A stretch of 64,000 nucleotides of DNA from assembly GCF_047511655.1 (NCBI RefSeq), contig NC_133390.1, positions 157,415,583 to 157,479,582 of the forward strand, in the 5' to 3' direction. Made by a program: the position numbers and the translations under genes. Source of the stretch: Castor canadensis (lineage: Eukaryota; Chordata; Mammalia; Rodentia; Castoridae). The notes under the pieces were generated by a model. That model was not told the DNA's origin, searched no databases, and saw only the letters and a list, made by a program, of their open reading frames with translations. Positions 1 through 13,647 of this stretch are shown piece by piece (the first letter of the stretch is position 1; every line of letters begins with the position of its first letter).

Positions 1-293
1 AACCCAGCAACCACCTACAGAATGAATCCGTGGATTCTCTGCTCTTGTGAGCAATTCAGGAGTGTGATAGGGACGCAGGTGGCAGGCCAGGCACACTCTG
101 GGCACAGGGCAAGGGACAAACTATTGCAAAAGATCTCGGGTGGCCCTGGGGGCTGCCATAGACTCTGCACAGCACGACTAGCTGGACGGAGTGAACATGG
201 ATGACCGCCTGGCTGGCCCTGGCCATAGGTGGCTGGACACAGGTGCCTGTGGGGCTGGCTCCTCAGGATGACCCTGCATCTGTGCCGTTGCAG

Positions 294-357
294 CTGTGCC
301 CCGTGATCGAGGAGGCCTTCAAGGACATGTACGCAGACTTCCTGAAGATGGCGAAGG
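294..357 (+). CDS. BPIFB1: BPIFB1 exon with conserved LCP motif
   Basis: A 64-bp exon, phase 0 to 1, between acceptor ttgcag and donor gtaggt. It encodes [21 protein letters not shown], whose cysteine is in my reading one partner of the conserved BPI-fold disulphide. Bases 1-293 are intron with nothing else recognised. Confidence 0.9.
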
Positions 358-3300
358 GTAGGTACACCACTCCTCACCCCCCAACTTTTCTGTGGCTGTC
401 CAATGGGTCTCCAGACCCTGCAGCTCAGGCCCAGCAGCAGGTTAACCCCTTCCTAGGACCAGCAGGAATCTTCCACAAAGAACTGTGACATGAGCACACA
501 CAAGGCTCTGCATGAGAGGGCCAACAGGCGCCCCAGATAAATGCAAGTTCAAATCCCAGCTCTGTCGCTGCCTGGCTTCATGACCTTGAGAAAGTCACTC
601 CACCTCCTTTTCCTCAATTTCCTTATCTGTGAAATGAAAGTTTTTACATCCTTATCTCAAAGAATCGTTAGTGAGGATTAAATGTTTACAGGAAAGTTCC
701 AGGCATATAGTAGATATCCTGCCTGGCTAAAGGAAGTGCTTCCACATGTGGGCTGAGTAAATGGAAGGGAGGGAGGGAGGAAGTGAGGGAGGAAGAGAGG
801 GAGGAAGGGAGGGAGGGAGGAAGGGAGGGAGGGAGGAAGGAAGGGAGGGAGGGAGGAAGGAAGGAAGGGAGGAAGGAAGGAAGGGAGGAAGTGAAGGAGG
901 AAGGAAGGAAGGAAGGGAGGGAGGGAGGGAGGAAGGAAGGAAGGGAGGGAGGGAGGAAGGAAGGGAGGGAGGGAGGGAGGAAGGAAGGCGGGAGGGTGGA
1001 TGGATGAGGCAGCAACCACTTTGAGCTATTAGAGAAGAAGGAGCAATGGCAGAGGGGAGATGAGTACCTAGGAAGGAAGTCACTTCTCACTCCCTGACTG
1101 TGGCAGAGATAGGAGGACACAGGCTTCTGCCCCCACCTTGGAAACTGGCCACGCCTGGCATCCTCAGAGTGAGAACCGGCAGGGGAGAAGAACGTCCTAC
1201 CATCTACTGATTTAGGGTCTGAAGAGGCCCTTTCCAAGAGGGCCAGAGAGGAGTGGGGAGAGGAGAGCGGAATGAAGGACGCTGAGCCCAGCGAGCAGGG
1301 CACGGAGGCTGAGGCCTTGGGCTGGGGTTCGTGTCTTGTCACACTGATCCTCAGTGCATGAAGCTGCACTCATTGCCTGGCTTCACACATGAGGAAACTG
1401 AGACACGGAGCAGTTGAGTCACTTGTCTGAGTTCACAGAGGAAATTCGTGATGGGAGGGCTTGAACTCAGTTCCGGTTCCAAGTGGTGTGATTCAGACTC
1501 GGTCATTACTAGCAGCCTATCCTTGACATGAGGCGCGACTCACCTCATTTTAAAACAAGGAATCTGGGAAGCAAAACAGTCGTCTACTTGGGTGAGACTG
1601 TAGCAGAGAGAGAAGAAATGGAGTCAGAGGCAAGAACGTGAACCCAGTCCATCAGGCTCTGCTCCCCAGGGTCAGGGTCAGGGCTACAGACCCTAGCTCC
1701 CCTCCCTTCCCCTCCCCCCCCATCCTTTGCCTTGCTGCCAGGCAGATGAGGAGCCACCGCCACCTGGTGGCCACGTGGGGAATCCCCGGTGAACACTGGC
1801 CCTGGGTGCATACCTGGTGTTCAGACCAGACCTGCCCTTTTGGAGAGCGGGCTGCAGTCTGGTGGGAGCAGACTTATGAAGAGCTGTCCAGGCTTGGCCT
1901 GAGACGGGCTGGGTTCAAACCTTCTCACTGCAGGCTCCAGTGCAAGTCAGCTCTCTTTTCTGAGGCTTGGTTTCCCTGACTAAAATGCAGTGGCAAGGGG
2001 GTCTACCTCCTAAGGTTACTGTGAGGAAGTGAGTCTGCATGTGTAAGGGTGCTTAACACAGTCCCTGTCCTCATGGTCACCACCATTATCCTTGTCATTC
2101 TCACTCCCACCATCCCCTCTCCAGTGACGCCAGCCACCCTCACAGAACTCTCTTCTTGCCCCACATAGCACCGATTTCCCTCAGCCCTGGACTGCTGAAC
2201 TTTGACCTTCTGTCTTCCACCATCACGGGCAGCAGCATCCAGATGGACCTGCAGGTGAGTGTCCCAGACCTCAGATCAAAGCAGAGACAAAGACATCGCT
2301 GCTGTCCTCCCATCACCTCTCAGACACAAGCAAAGAAAACCTGCCCTCCATCAAGGTATGCACCGAGCATGCCACATGCCAGCCATCCTGAGGAAGAAAA
2401 CCCTATAGGTCACACACAGAGCAACCCCCGTGGGAAGGGTGTCTGTCCTCTACCCTTGACCCTGCATATGCATGGAGCCCTGAGCCTTTCTCTCAGGCAC
2501 ACTCCTGTCAGTTCCCAAACTTCTGGTGACATTGCAGCAAGAGTTCAGGATGGAGACATGACTTCAGGATCACAAAGACCTAACTTTCTCTCCCAGCTCC
2601 ATGACTCCCTGGCTGTGTGCTTTGGGGCAGGTTTCTTCACCTCTCTGAGCCACCATTTTCTTGTCTGTAAAATGTCAATAATAATGGCCATTTAAGAGAG
2701 AATGAAGTGAGACCACCTGGGGCCTAGCAGACAGGAAGTGCCCAGTAATCATGGGCTATCTGTGAAACGTGGAGCCGCCTGTCCCTGCTGCAGCAGGGAT
2801 GCCATCAAACCCGTTCTCAGGGAAGCCTTAGAAAAAACTGTAACATCAAACTTTCCACTCAGTTGGCGGCAGCTTTGAACTTTTCCTTCATTTAAGGTAG
2901 CTGAGAAGTTAAAATATAAGTGAAAAATAAGATACCTGGTTTGCAAACTGGGCAGGGGGTATGTGTCTGTAGTTCCAGGTACCAGGAGGCCGAGGCAGGA
3001 ACAGGAGGATCACTTGAGCCCAACCTGGTAATGTAGCAACACCCCATGTCTTTAAAAAAAAAAAAAATGCTAGCTAGATAGATAGATGGCTAAAAACCAG
3101 GAATGATCTGAGGGATTCAGACGAAGTAAAGGTTCTCAGGCACCTTACAACTCATTACCTTCCACAAGGCACTGAACTCCTAGCTAAACTTCCTGGCAAC
3201 GAATGCAAAAATCCAAACAGTCTGAATGGTGTCTTAGTCTATTTTTTTTTTTCATTATTCTGCATGGGAATACCCAGTTTTTCCAGTTCCATTTATTTTT

Positions 3301-6300
3301 TTTTTCATTTTTCTTTTATTATTCATATGTGCATACAAGGCTTGGTTTATTTCTCCCCCCTGCCCCCACCCCCTCCCTTACCACCCACTCCACCCCCTCC
3401 CGCTCCCCCCCTCAATACCCAGCAGAAACTATTTTGCCCTTATCTCTAATTTTGTTGTAGAGAGAGTATAAGCAATAATAGGAAGGAACAAGGGGTTTTG
3501 CTGGTTGAGATAAGGATAGCTATACAGGGCATTGATTTCCTGTGTGTGGGTGTTACCTTCTAGGTTAATTCTTTTTAATCTAACCTTTTCTCTAGTTCCT
3601 GGTCTCCTTTTCCTATTGGCCTCAGTTGCTTTAAGGTATCTGCTTTAGTTTCTCTGCATTAAGGGCAACAAATGCTAGCTAGTTTTTTAGGTGTCTTACC
3701 TATCCTCACCCCTTCCTTGTGTGCTCTCGCTTTTATCATGTGCTCATAGTCCAATCCCCTTGTTGTGTTTGCCCTTGATCTAATGTCCACATATGAGGGA
3801 GAACATACGATTTTTGGTCTTTTGAGCCAGGCTAACCTCACTCAGAATGATGTTCTCCAATTCCATCCATTTACCAGCAAATGATAACATTTCGTTCTTC
3901 TTCATGGCTGCATAAAATTCCATTGTGTATAGATACCACATTTTCTTAATCCATTCGTCAGTGCTGGGGCATCTTGGCTGTTTCCATAACTTGGCTATTG
4001 TGAATAGTGCCGCAATAAACATGGATGTGCAGGTGCCTCTGGAGTAACAGTCTTTTGGGTATATCCCCAAGAGTGGTATTGCTGGATCAAATGGTAGATC
4101 GATGTCCAGCTTTTTAAGTAGCCTCCAAATTTTTTTCCAGAGTGGTTGTACTAGTCTACATTCCCACCAACAGTGTAAGAGGGTTCCTTTTTCCCCGCAT
4201 CCTCGCCAACACCTGTTGTTGGTGGTGTTGCTGATGATGGCTATTCTAACAGGGGTGAGGTGGAATCTTAGTGTGGTTTTAATTTGCATTTCCTTTATTG
4301 CTAGAGATGGTGAGCATTTTTTCATGTGTTTTCTGGCCATTTGAATTTCTTCTTTTGAGAAAGTTCTGTTTAGTTCACCTGCCCATTTCTTTATTGGTTC
4401 ATTAGTTTTGGGAGAATTTAGTTTTTTAAGTTCCCTGTATATTCTGGTTATCAGTCCTTTGTCTGATGTATAGTTGGCAAATATTTTCTCCCACTCTGTG
4501 GGTGTTCTCTTCAGTTTAGAGACCATTTCTTTTGATGAACAGAAGCTTTTTAGTTTTATGAGGTCCCATTTATCTATGCTATCTCTTAGTTGCTGTGCTG
4601 CTGGGGTTTCATTGAGAAAGTTCTTACCTATACCTACTAACTCCAGAGTATTTCCTACTCTTTCTTGTATCAACTTAAGAGTTTGGGGTCTGATATTAAG
4701 ATCCTTGATCCATTTTGAGTTAATCTTGGTATAGGGTGATATACATGGATCTAGTTTCAGTTTTTTGCAGACTGCTAACCAGTTTTCCCAGCAGTTTTTG
4801 TTGAAGAGGCTGCTATTTCTCCATCGTATATTTTTAGCTCCTTTGTCAAAGATAAGTTGCTTATAGTTGTGTGGCTTCATATCTGGATCCTCTATTCTGT
4901 TCCACTGGTCTTCATGTCTGTTTTTGTGCCAGTACCATGCTGTTTTTATTATTATTGCTTTGTAATATAGTTTGAAGTCAGGTATTGTGATACCTCCTGC
5001 ATTGTTCTTTTGACTGAGTATTGCCTTGGCTATTCATGGCCTCTTGTGTTTCCATATAAATTTAACAGTAGATTTTTCAATCTCTTTGATGAATGTCATT
5101 GGAATTTTGATGGGAATTGCATTAAACATGTAGATTACTTTTGGGAGTATAGACATTTTTACTATGTTGATTCTACCAATCCATGAGCATGGGAGATCTC
5201 TCCACTTTCTATAGTCTTCCTCAATCTCTTTCTTCAGAAGTGTATAGTTTTCCTTGTAGAGGTCTTTCACATCTTTTGTTAGGTTTACACCTAGGTCTTA
5301 GTCTATTTTGTATTGCTGCAACAAAGTACCTTAGGGTGAGATATTTATAAATAATAGAAGTTTATTCAGCTCACAGTTCGGGAAGCTGGAACGTCCAAGA
5401 GCATGGCACTAGCATCTGGTGAGGGTCACAGTGCTGCCTCACCCCATGGCGAAAGGCAGAAGAGCAAGAGGGGGTGAAAACAAGGACAGCAGAGCACTGA
5501 ACTCACTTTATAACAACCCGCTCTTGCTGTAACAAAGCTAACCATCAATCATGACCTAATCACCTCCTGAAGGTCCCGCCTCTCAAACCTGTTGCACTGG
5601 GTGCTGTTTCTGACACAGCAGCTCCCAAGGACACATTTACACCAATGTGGCATCATCTCCTGCCAGGTAGCTACTAGGTACACTGTGGAGGTCAGGTCCC
5701 AGCCTACACCGTGCTCTGTCCCCTCAGGCCACATTACTGGACTCACAGGCCAAGGTGACCAAGTGGTTCAATGACTCCGTGGTGGCCCCGGCATTGCCCA
5801 CCCTGAACAGCACCCTTTTCAGCCTTGCCATCAGGCAGGACGTGGTGAGCGCCGTGGTGGCTGCCATTCTCCCTCCAGAAGAGCTCCTGGTCCTGCTCGA
5901 CTTTGTGGTGAGCCTCACCAAGGGATAGGGGCAAGGGGGCACACCTGCTGCATCATCTCCCCCAAAAAAGGACCCAGTGAGGCCTGGAATTCCCTGCCTT
6001 GCTGTCTTCATCCCTCCAGCCCCTAATGGTCCGTGTCTGACATTCAGCGCAAAAGCTGGACATGTCCCTGGATTGTCCCACTGAGGCTCTGGTTCTGCCC
6101 TGTGGAATCGAATCTACCTGTTTTTTCTATAAGAGTCCCAGGGAGCCAAAGGGCATCTGAGACCCTGAGTGGACAAGGATGACAGTGATGCTACTGTTGC
6201 CACATGACCCACAACAGACATCACTAATTGGCCAGGGTCTTCCTTCCTACTAAGCCAGGTGCCAAGGCAACCTTGGAGTCCCTGCAAGTGCAGCATGGCA

Positions 6301-9300
6301 GACTGGAGTCTACCACCAGTCATGCCTAACAGCCACCCATCCAGGGCGACTGACAGGGAAACCGAGGTCCAGAGGAGAAGAGTGGCCTGAAGTATGGGAG
6401 GGTGGCAGAACCTCAGGTGCCAAGGCCTTGAGATTTGGACTCAGAATCAGGGACTGGGATGGATGGAGGGAAAGGGGGCAGTCAACACAGTCATAGTCAC
6501 AGCTGCAGGGAGAACTGATGTCACTGCTGAATGTCCTCTGGGTACCCCAGCCCACAGCAGAAGCCCACTGTGGCCCCATGCCACAGTGGCTGACCTAGGG
6601 GCTATTTTTCCACAAGTGACAGACACGGCCTGGACCACAAAAAAAAAAAAAAGCTGGCCTTCCAGCTTTTGTGGGGTTCTGGAAAGCCTTCATCCCATCA
6701 GTGAGATGTAGATGAGCCTTGTGTCCTGTCTGACTGACCTTCTCTGGCTTTTTCTCCCCCTCAGCTTCCAGATCTGGCCCATGAGCTTAAGTCAAGAATC
6801 AAGGTGATCAATAAAACGGTGAGTCCATCTGCCACCTGTGATGTGATGGGTGCTGGTGCAGTCTGTCCGTTGGCCTCTGGGGTGGGGAACTGGTGGGGGC
6901 TGTTTTACCTTCCACCACTGGGGACATTAACAAACCAGGTACCTGGCCGCACGCAGATCTCAGTCAAGCAGAGAGGGTTGAATGAAACAATCATGTGGAT
7001 GGTATTTCATCACAAGTGTGGTGGCAAAAGACCAGTGCTGGGGTGTTGAGGGTGTCCTTGTGCAGCTGCGAAAGGGAGGGCATTCCAGACGTGCACTCCA
7101 GAAAGGATCTGTGGGAAGCGCAGAGGGGAGGCCAGGCTCGGGCCACAGTGACCATGTGGGTCTCATGTCTCTCCAGGCTTCTGATAAGCTGGGACCCACC
7201 CAGATTGTGAAGATTGTTACCAGGAAGCTCCCCCAGCTCTCTCTGAGCCAGGATGACGCCAAGTTGGCCCAACGGATCTTGCTGGAAGTGTTCGCCACCA
7301 ATAAAGATGTCCGGCCCTTCTTCACTCTGGGCATTGTGAGTTCAATTATCTGTGACATGGGGACTTCCCATTCACTGCTCTTGTAACCCACCAGCAGGAG
7401 AAGAGGGAGATCTGAACCAAGAGCCAGGAGTTTGGGAGCCCAACTTTGACCCCATGACTTTATTGGTCAGGGAATCTTTGGGCAGAAACTCAACTCACAT
7501 GCACAGAAGGAATTGCATTCACTCATATAACTGAAAAGCCAAATGATGTCATCTTCTTTCTTCTTTCTCCCCTCTGGCGACTTTGTCTTCTCCATGCTGT
7601 CTTCATCCTTGGGCAAGCCATTCCCTCATGGAAGGACCAAGCTGCATCAGGCTTATCTCCTACCAACTTCATCCCATAGGAGGGGCTTCTGTCCTAATCG
7701 CTCCAGCAGTCTCAGGGCTGCCTCTCATTGGACGAGTTTGGGTCATGTGACCATTCCTGAGCCAATCTGTGTGGCCAAACACACAGATTGAGCTGGGACA
7801 AACACAGGAGTGGGGATTGGGAGTTGGCTGCATCATAACCACGAACAACTGAGGGGGTGGTCAGAGCTTCCATTTTCGGGACCACTGTGTGAAGGGATGG
7901 GCATGGGGGTCTTTGAAGGACAAGCCTACTAGGAGGACCCTGAGCAGGATCCCTGGAAGCAGAGCCTGAGATGAAGATTCTCTTAAAGGTGACTAATCAG
8001 GGGACAGTTCTCAGGGCACGGAAGTCTCTGTCAAATACATGGTCTCAGCTGGAGGCTCACCCTCACCTCACCCCACAGGGAGCCCCAGAGCATTCACTGC
8101 ACAACATTGAGAGCAGAAGGGCAACCTTTTGTACTCCTTCAACCATCAGCCATCGCCCCACCAAGAGCCCCCAGGGGTCGGGAAAACAACACCCACCCCC
8201 ACCCCCACCCCACCCCCCACCCCCCACCCCCGCCATCAAGTTCACTCCATTCAAGCAAGGGATGTTCCCCAGACAAGGGGCAGCCGTGAACTGTTAGTGA
8301 CAACACACAGCATCGGGGAGGCGGATGCCCCACCTGCACAGGGACCCGAGCAGGGCAGCCATGTGTCTGCTACAGAGGGCAAAGAAGGTTCGAGATGAGA
8401 CGGACTTATGGGTGGGCGCTGGGTGCTTAAGGCCGTCGGGCGCTACCTAGCTCTTAGTGCCAGGCTCAGATTGATGTGTGCATAAGTGGAGTCTCCGTGT
8501 ACAGCCGTGCAGCTTTTCTGGCACACAATTTTCGGGGTGCCTTCCAGAATGACAGGTGAAATGGTGCCTCCTAGAGGTGTTCAGAATGCTCTGGCCTCCT
8601 GTGGTGAAGGGCATTCTGTCCCCAACCAGCAGTGGGAGCTGACTGCACTCCCAGGTGACCCCTCCATGGCCAATGCGGGACACTGCAGGACAAGTTGTTC
8701 CCTGGGTACAACTGCCTAGAGCTGGAGCCTGGTGCACTGCCCTCAGGGTCACCCTGACCCAAAGGTCAGGCCAATGCATGCCTTGGGCCTGTGCGGGACC
8801 TGGCTTTAGCTCTGACCTTTCTGATAATACCAACAATGGTTACTGTCTAGCAGGGCCTCAGTCCTCTCTGTCCCTGTTTCCTGCCCTGTACACCAGGGAA
8901 AGAACAGCAGCAGCCCACAGGGCTGGAAGGATCAAAGGGTGTGATCACATCAAGTTTTAAAGTGCCACTCGACACACAGCAAGGGCCGCGTCCAGCACAC
9001 CTGTAATGCCATCTGCTAAGCAGGGAATGGGCACGAGGACCATTCCTCTGAATAATGCTGAAAGTCAGGCCCAGAGAGGTCAAATCTTTTCCCAAGGTCA
9101 CAGAGCCCAGGGACGGGACTCAGCAGGTGACCCTGAATCCAGAGCCTTCTTGCATTACCTGAGCCCTACACCTGGCTTCTCTTATTGCAGGAAGCCAACT
9201 TAGCAGCTCAGTTTTACGCTGAAGGGGACTGGCTTGTACTCAACTTTAATGACATCAGGTAACGTGTGAACCATTGTGAAGATTCCGCTGACAATAATAA

Positions 9301-12300
9301 GTGCTGCCCTGTGACTAGGGTGTCCTTAAACACCTAGTGGGTGGACATCAGGTGAGGGCTGCTCCAGGGAAGGCAGAAGGCTGCCTTGCCTGGACTCCTC
9401 TGCTGGTGAGGACTGAATTCAAGAGACAGGGAAGGACAGTGAAGGGACCTTACACCTCCTCAGGAAAGGCCACCCCTGGCCATGGGAACGGCCTACCCAG
9501 CACCACTCCATGGCCTCAGGAGGCCCATTCTGGACAGTCCCAAGACAGTGGCAGTGACAGTGGCAGTTGGCCCCAGGCACTGAGTCTAGCACAGAAACAC
9601 CTTCTGCCTCCCTGCAGAGTCTCTCCACCCCAACCCCTGCCCCAGAGCAACTTCAGGGCTTGCAAGCTAGAGCCTCCAGGAATAGAATCAGGCTCAAAGG
9701 TGTTTTGATTAGGGTTGAATTTTAATGTAGGTTAAATATAGAAATCAGACTACCTGATTGCCCTGGGCTGACACTCTTACATAGCAACAAATGGTTGAGC
9801 TGGGAATCAAACCCCCTCCCATTTAGAAGGAGTTTGGCTTGGCTGGGCACAGTGACTCATTGCTGTAATCCCAGCTACTTGGGAGGCAGACATTGGGAGG
9901 ATTGAAATTTAAGAACAGACTGGGAGAAAAAAAAAATTAGTGAGACACCATCTCAGCAAACAAGTCAGGCATGGTAGGATACATCTGTATTCCCAGCTAC
10001 ACAGAAGGCATAGGTAGGAGGATCACAGTCCCAGGCTGTCTGAGGCAAAAAGCAGAAGACCCTCCTGAAAAATAACCTGTATTGAAAAAGGGCTAAAGGC
10101 AGAGCTCAAGTGGTAGAGTGCCTGCCTAGCAAGTGCAAGGCCCCAAGTTCAAACCCCAGTACTGCCAAAACAAAACTGGAAGGCGGGGTGGGGAGGAGGG
10201 GTTGGCAGAGGAGGGAGGAGGCTTGGCTCCCTTGTAATCCACCAGTCCTCACTCCTGGGTGATTTTGCCACCCCCGTTAGACATGCTCTGTGAGGCACGG
10301 CCTCGCTTTGGTTCACAGCTACGTCATGAGGGCCTGCACTGTGCCTGGGTGCTGAGCGGGAGCTCAGCCAAGTGCTGGCTCTCCAAGTGGCCTTTGTGTT
10401 ACAGCTTTGATCGGATCCGCCTCATGATCTCGGACATCGGCCTGTTCAATGTAAGTACTCACGAGGGCAGGGGGTCGCAACGGCCCGTTCTGAAAAGACA
10501 CTGCCCAGGATTTGCTCCCCGTGAGAGCCCCATGGGCAGCTTCAGGAGGACTGGCTGCCTCCACATCAGCCACAAAGTCCAGCCTCCTGACTGGGGTATT
10601 TACTGAGCACCGCTGTGTGCAGACGCAGCTGAGAGCACACGTGGCACACAATCCAGACTTTCTGTCAGCAAAGCTTTGATTCTGTACTAGAAACCAAAGC
10701 CCCTGAACTCATGAAGTCTTGCCTCAATGTCTCTGGTCAGCCTTCACCCTCTGGTCCTCCGTTTCCCCAGTCACCAGACGGAACTAGGGGTCAAAACGGG
10801 CTGGGTTCTCTCTTTAGCCATGTTCTCTTTGATCTTTATGGGTTTTCTTTTTTTTTTTTAAGCAATATTTTAAAATATTTTAAGCAGTATTTTCTAAGTG
10901 GAAATCAGGACCTCTGACCTCCGTTGAGAAGTCAGAAGTCCAGGCAGCGCAGGGCAGCTCCCTCCCCTCCCAGACCCCTGAGAATGGGGTGTCCCCTGTG
11001 GGCCAGCTGCGTTCCTGACTCTCCCCAGTCTGTCTGTTCCCAGGACCCCTTGCAGCTCTGACCTGCGGGGGGCCTGGGATTCCAGCACCTCTCTCAACTA
11101 TCCTCCCCATGAGGATGAGCTAGGCTGCCTGGAATAGTCCAGAGGACCTGGCCACTCAGCCAGGGTGACAGTCCCCATCTCTCCAACAGCCTGAAGTCCT
11201 GACCAGCATCCTCACGAAGATCCTCTACTCTTCCCTGCTGCCAAATGAGAATGGTGCGTCACTCTGCCATCTTCCCCCCCCCACCGCAGCTTTGCTCTGC
11301 CCCTTCTGCTTCATTTGGGGACCTCTTATTTTCCACCTGTCCACCAGAGCCCAGTTCAAATTCCACCACTCCAGGGCACCTTCCTGGTCACCCAGTGGGA
11401 ATGTCCTCTTCCATCTCCCGTCCTCCCAGCCCAGTTCCTTCAATAACAGCAGCACCAGGGAGGACAAAGTTAAGCTTGTGAACCCCAGCGTTACAGGACT
11501 GGCCACAGGAAGGGGACAGAAGTGCAGAGAGCTAGAACACACTTGAGGAGCCTCAGACAGATCTGGGTTCAAGTCCTGGTCCCCTTCTGGCTGGCTGACT
11601 GGCCTTGGACAAGCACCCTAATCCTCTTGAGCCTCAGTTTCTCCATCTATGAAATGGAGAAATAAGTACCTTCCTCAAAGATGCAACTGAGGCAATGTGT
11701 GTTAAGGGGGTGGGGAAAGCAGGTAACCTCTTCCAGCATCACCTTTTCAATTTCATCTGACTAGAGTGGGAAATCTTGAAGTATAGAAACTCGCTGCGGG
11801 TGACTGGGAGCCAGTGATGTTTCCTGAGCAAGAGGGTGAGAGGATGTGAGAGGTCCATTTTGAGACAGTCACAGCAAATGAGATGAGGCTGAGTGGATGC
11901 TGGGCAGAAAATAGGCAAGCAGAGCCAGAAGGGACAGTCCAAATCAGGTGTGCCAGGCCCTGGGCTCCCCTCCAGGAGCTGTGAGCCTGCCCACCCCTGC
12001 CCAAGCCCACCCTGGGCCCACCAGTCTTGGCCATGTTTGTTTTTTCAGGCAAATTAAGACCTGGGATCCCAATATCGATATCGAAGAACTTGGGATACAA
12101 GACAGCTTTGTGGTCTGTGACCCAGGTGAGTGGTGTGGCTGGGAGGCAGGGCATACACACCAATCCCAGCCCTGCCGGGCATTGTGGGTAACACGGCCAA
12201 GTCCCTAAGTCCCTTCCTTTTCAAGGCCTCACCTCCTCCTCACTGCCATGTGAGGGACCCAGACACCCTTCCCACCCCGCTTGGCATTGTTCATGCATTC

Positions 12301-13612
12301 ACTTGCTCGTTCACTCAGTAAATCTTTTCTGAAGGCCTACTGTGTGCCCGGCATGACTCTGAGAGCTTGAGGCCACAGAAGTGAAGCCTCCCCACCCCCT
12401 TTGGCAGAGCCTACATCCTAGCAGGAGAGGCAGATACATAAGCACATAATCTGTAGCATCAAGTAGATCCAGGCCGAGAATAAAAATGAAGCAGATAAGA
12501 CAGAGTGATGGCCGAGAAGGGCTGTTGTTTTACGCAGGTGACATTTGGGTGACTCCTGAGGAGGCGGGATTGTGAACCCTGTGGGCAGCCAGGGGAAGTG
12601 TCATGTCAGAAGGGACAGCAGAAGCAAAGGCCCTGAGGCAGGGATGTTTAATGTTCCAGAAAAGATGATGACGGAGCCAGGATCTGAGGCAGTATCCAAG
12701 GCACGTAGATCTTAAGCTTCACACAGACACTTATGTGGCCAAGTGGCCTCAGAGCAGCAAAGCCCAGAGTCCTATCCATCTTGTTCATATCACTGTACGC
12801 AGAGCTTGAACAAGGCCTGGCACACACTAGGCATTCAATACATGCTTGTTAAGAAAAATGACTCTGTAGCATCAGCTGGGGGGGAGGGCAGCAATAGCAT
12901 CATGTCACCCTCACTCAGTGACAGCAAGTCCTTTTCAAAGCCATATACCCAGTAGGTGGCAGATGGGATTTGCATGTGGCACCAGCCACAACTTCCACAT
13001 GAGCCAATGTCAGCAAGGTGCCATGTCAGTCAGCTGGCCAGCAAGCATCTACTGTGTGAGGGCACTGGTCACAACAGTGACAAAACAGAAATAAGTGGCT
13101 TCTTAGAGTCTCAATTCCACTCTAGAGGACAGAGATGTTGGAAACAGAATTATTATCAACAAAGAACACCCGCGGTCAGGTGCCAGTGGCTCATACCTAT
13201 AATCCTAGCTACTTGGGAAGCTGAAATCGTGAGGATCATGGTTCGAGGCCAGCCCAGGCAAATAGTTCTTGAGACCCCCATCTCCAAAATAACCCGAGCA
13301 AAATGGACTATAGGTGTGACTCAAGATGTAGAGCACCTGCTTTGCAAGCACAAAGTCCCACCAAAAAAAAAAAAAGAAAGAAAGAAAAGAAAACCCACAG
13401 ATAACTTGCCCACCACCCTTCTGTGACAAGTGTCCAGCCTGACACCACAGAGGCACTTCAGGCCAAACCCTTGCTCTTATTAGTCCTGATTTGCCCAACC
13501 ACTGCATTCCTGACCCTTTTCATTCTGGAGAAGCTCGGATTTAAATTCACTTTTTTTTTTTTTAATGTGGAACGCTTCACGAATTTGCATGTCATCCTTG
13601 CGCAGGGGCTGC

Positions 13613-13647
<35 letters not shown>

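Noticed and set aside
686-1369. Long open frames rich in Pro/Ser/Leu or Glu/Gly
   Set aside because: They come from the GGAA/GGGA simple repeat and have no splice or family support.
2156-2695. A 179-codon open frame starting before the BPIFB1 exon at 2169
   Set aside because: Only the exon part is conserved; the frame simply runs through the donor into the intron.
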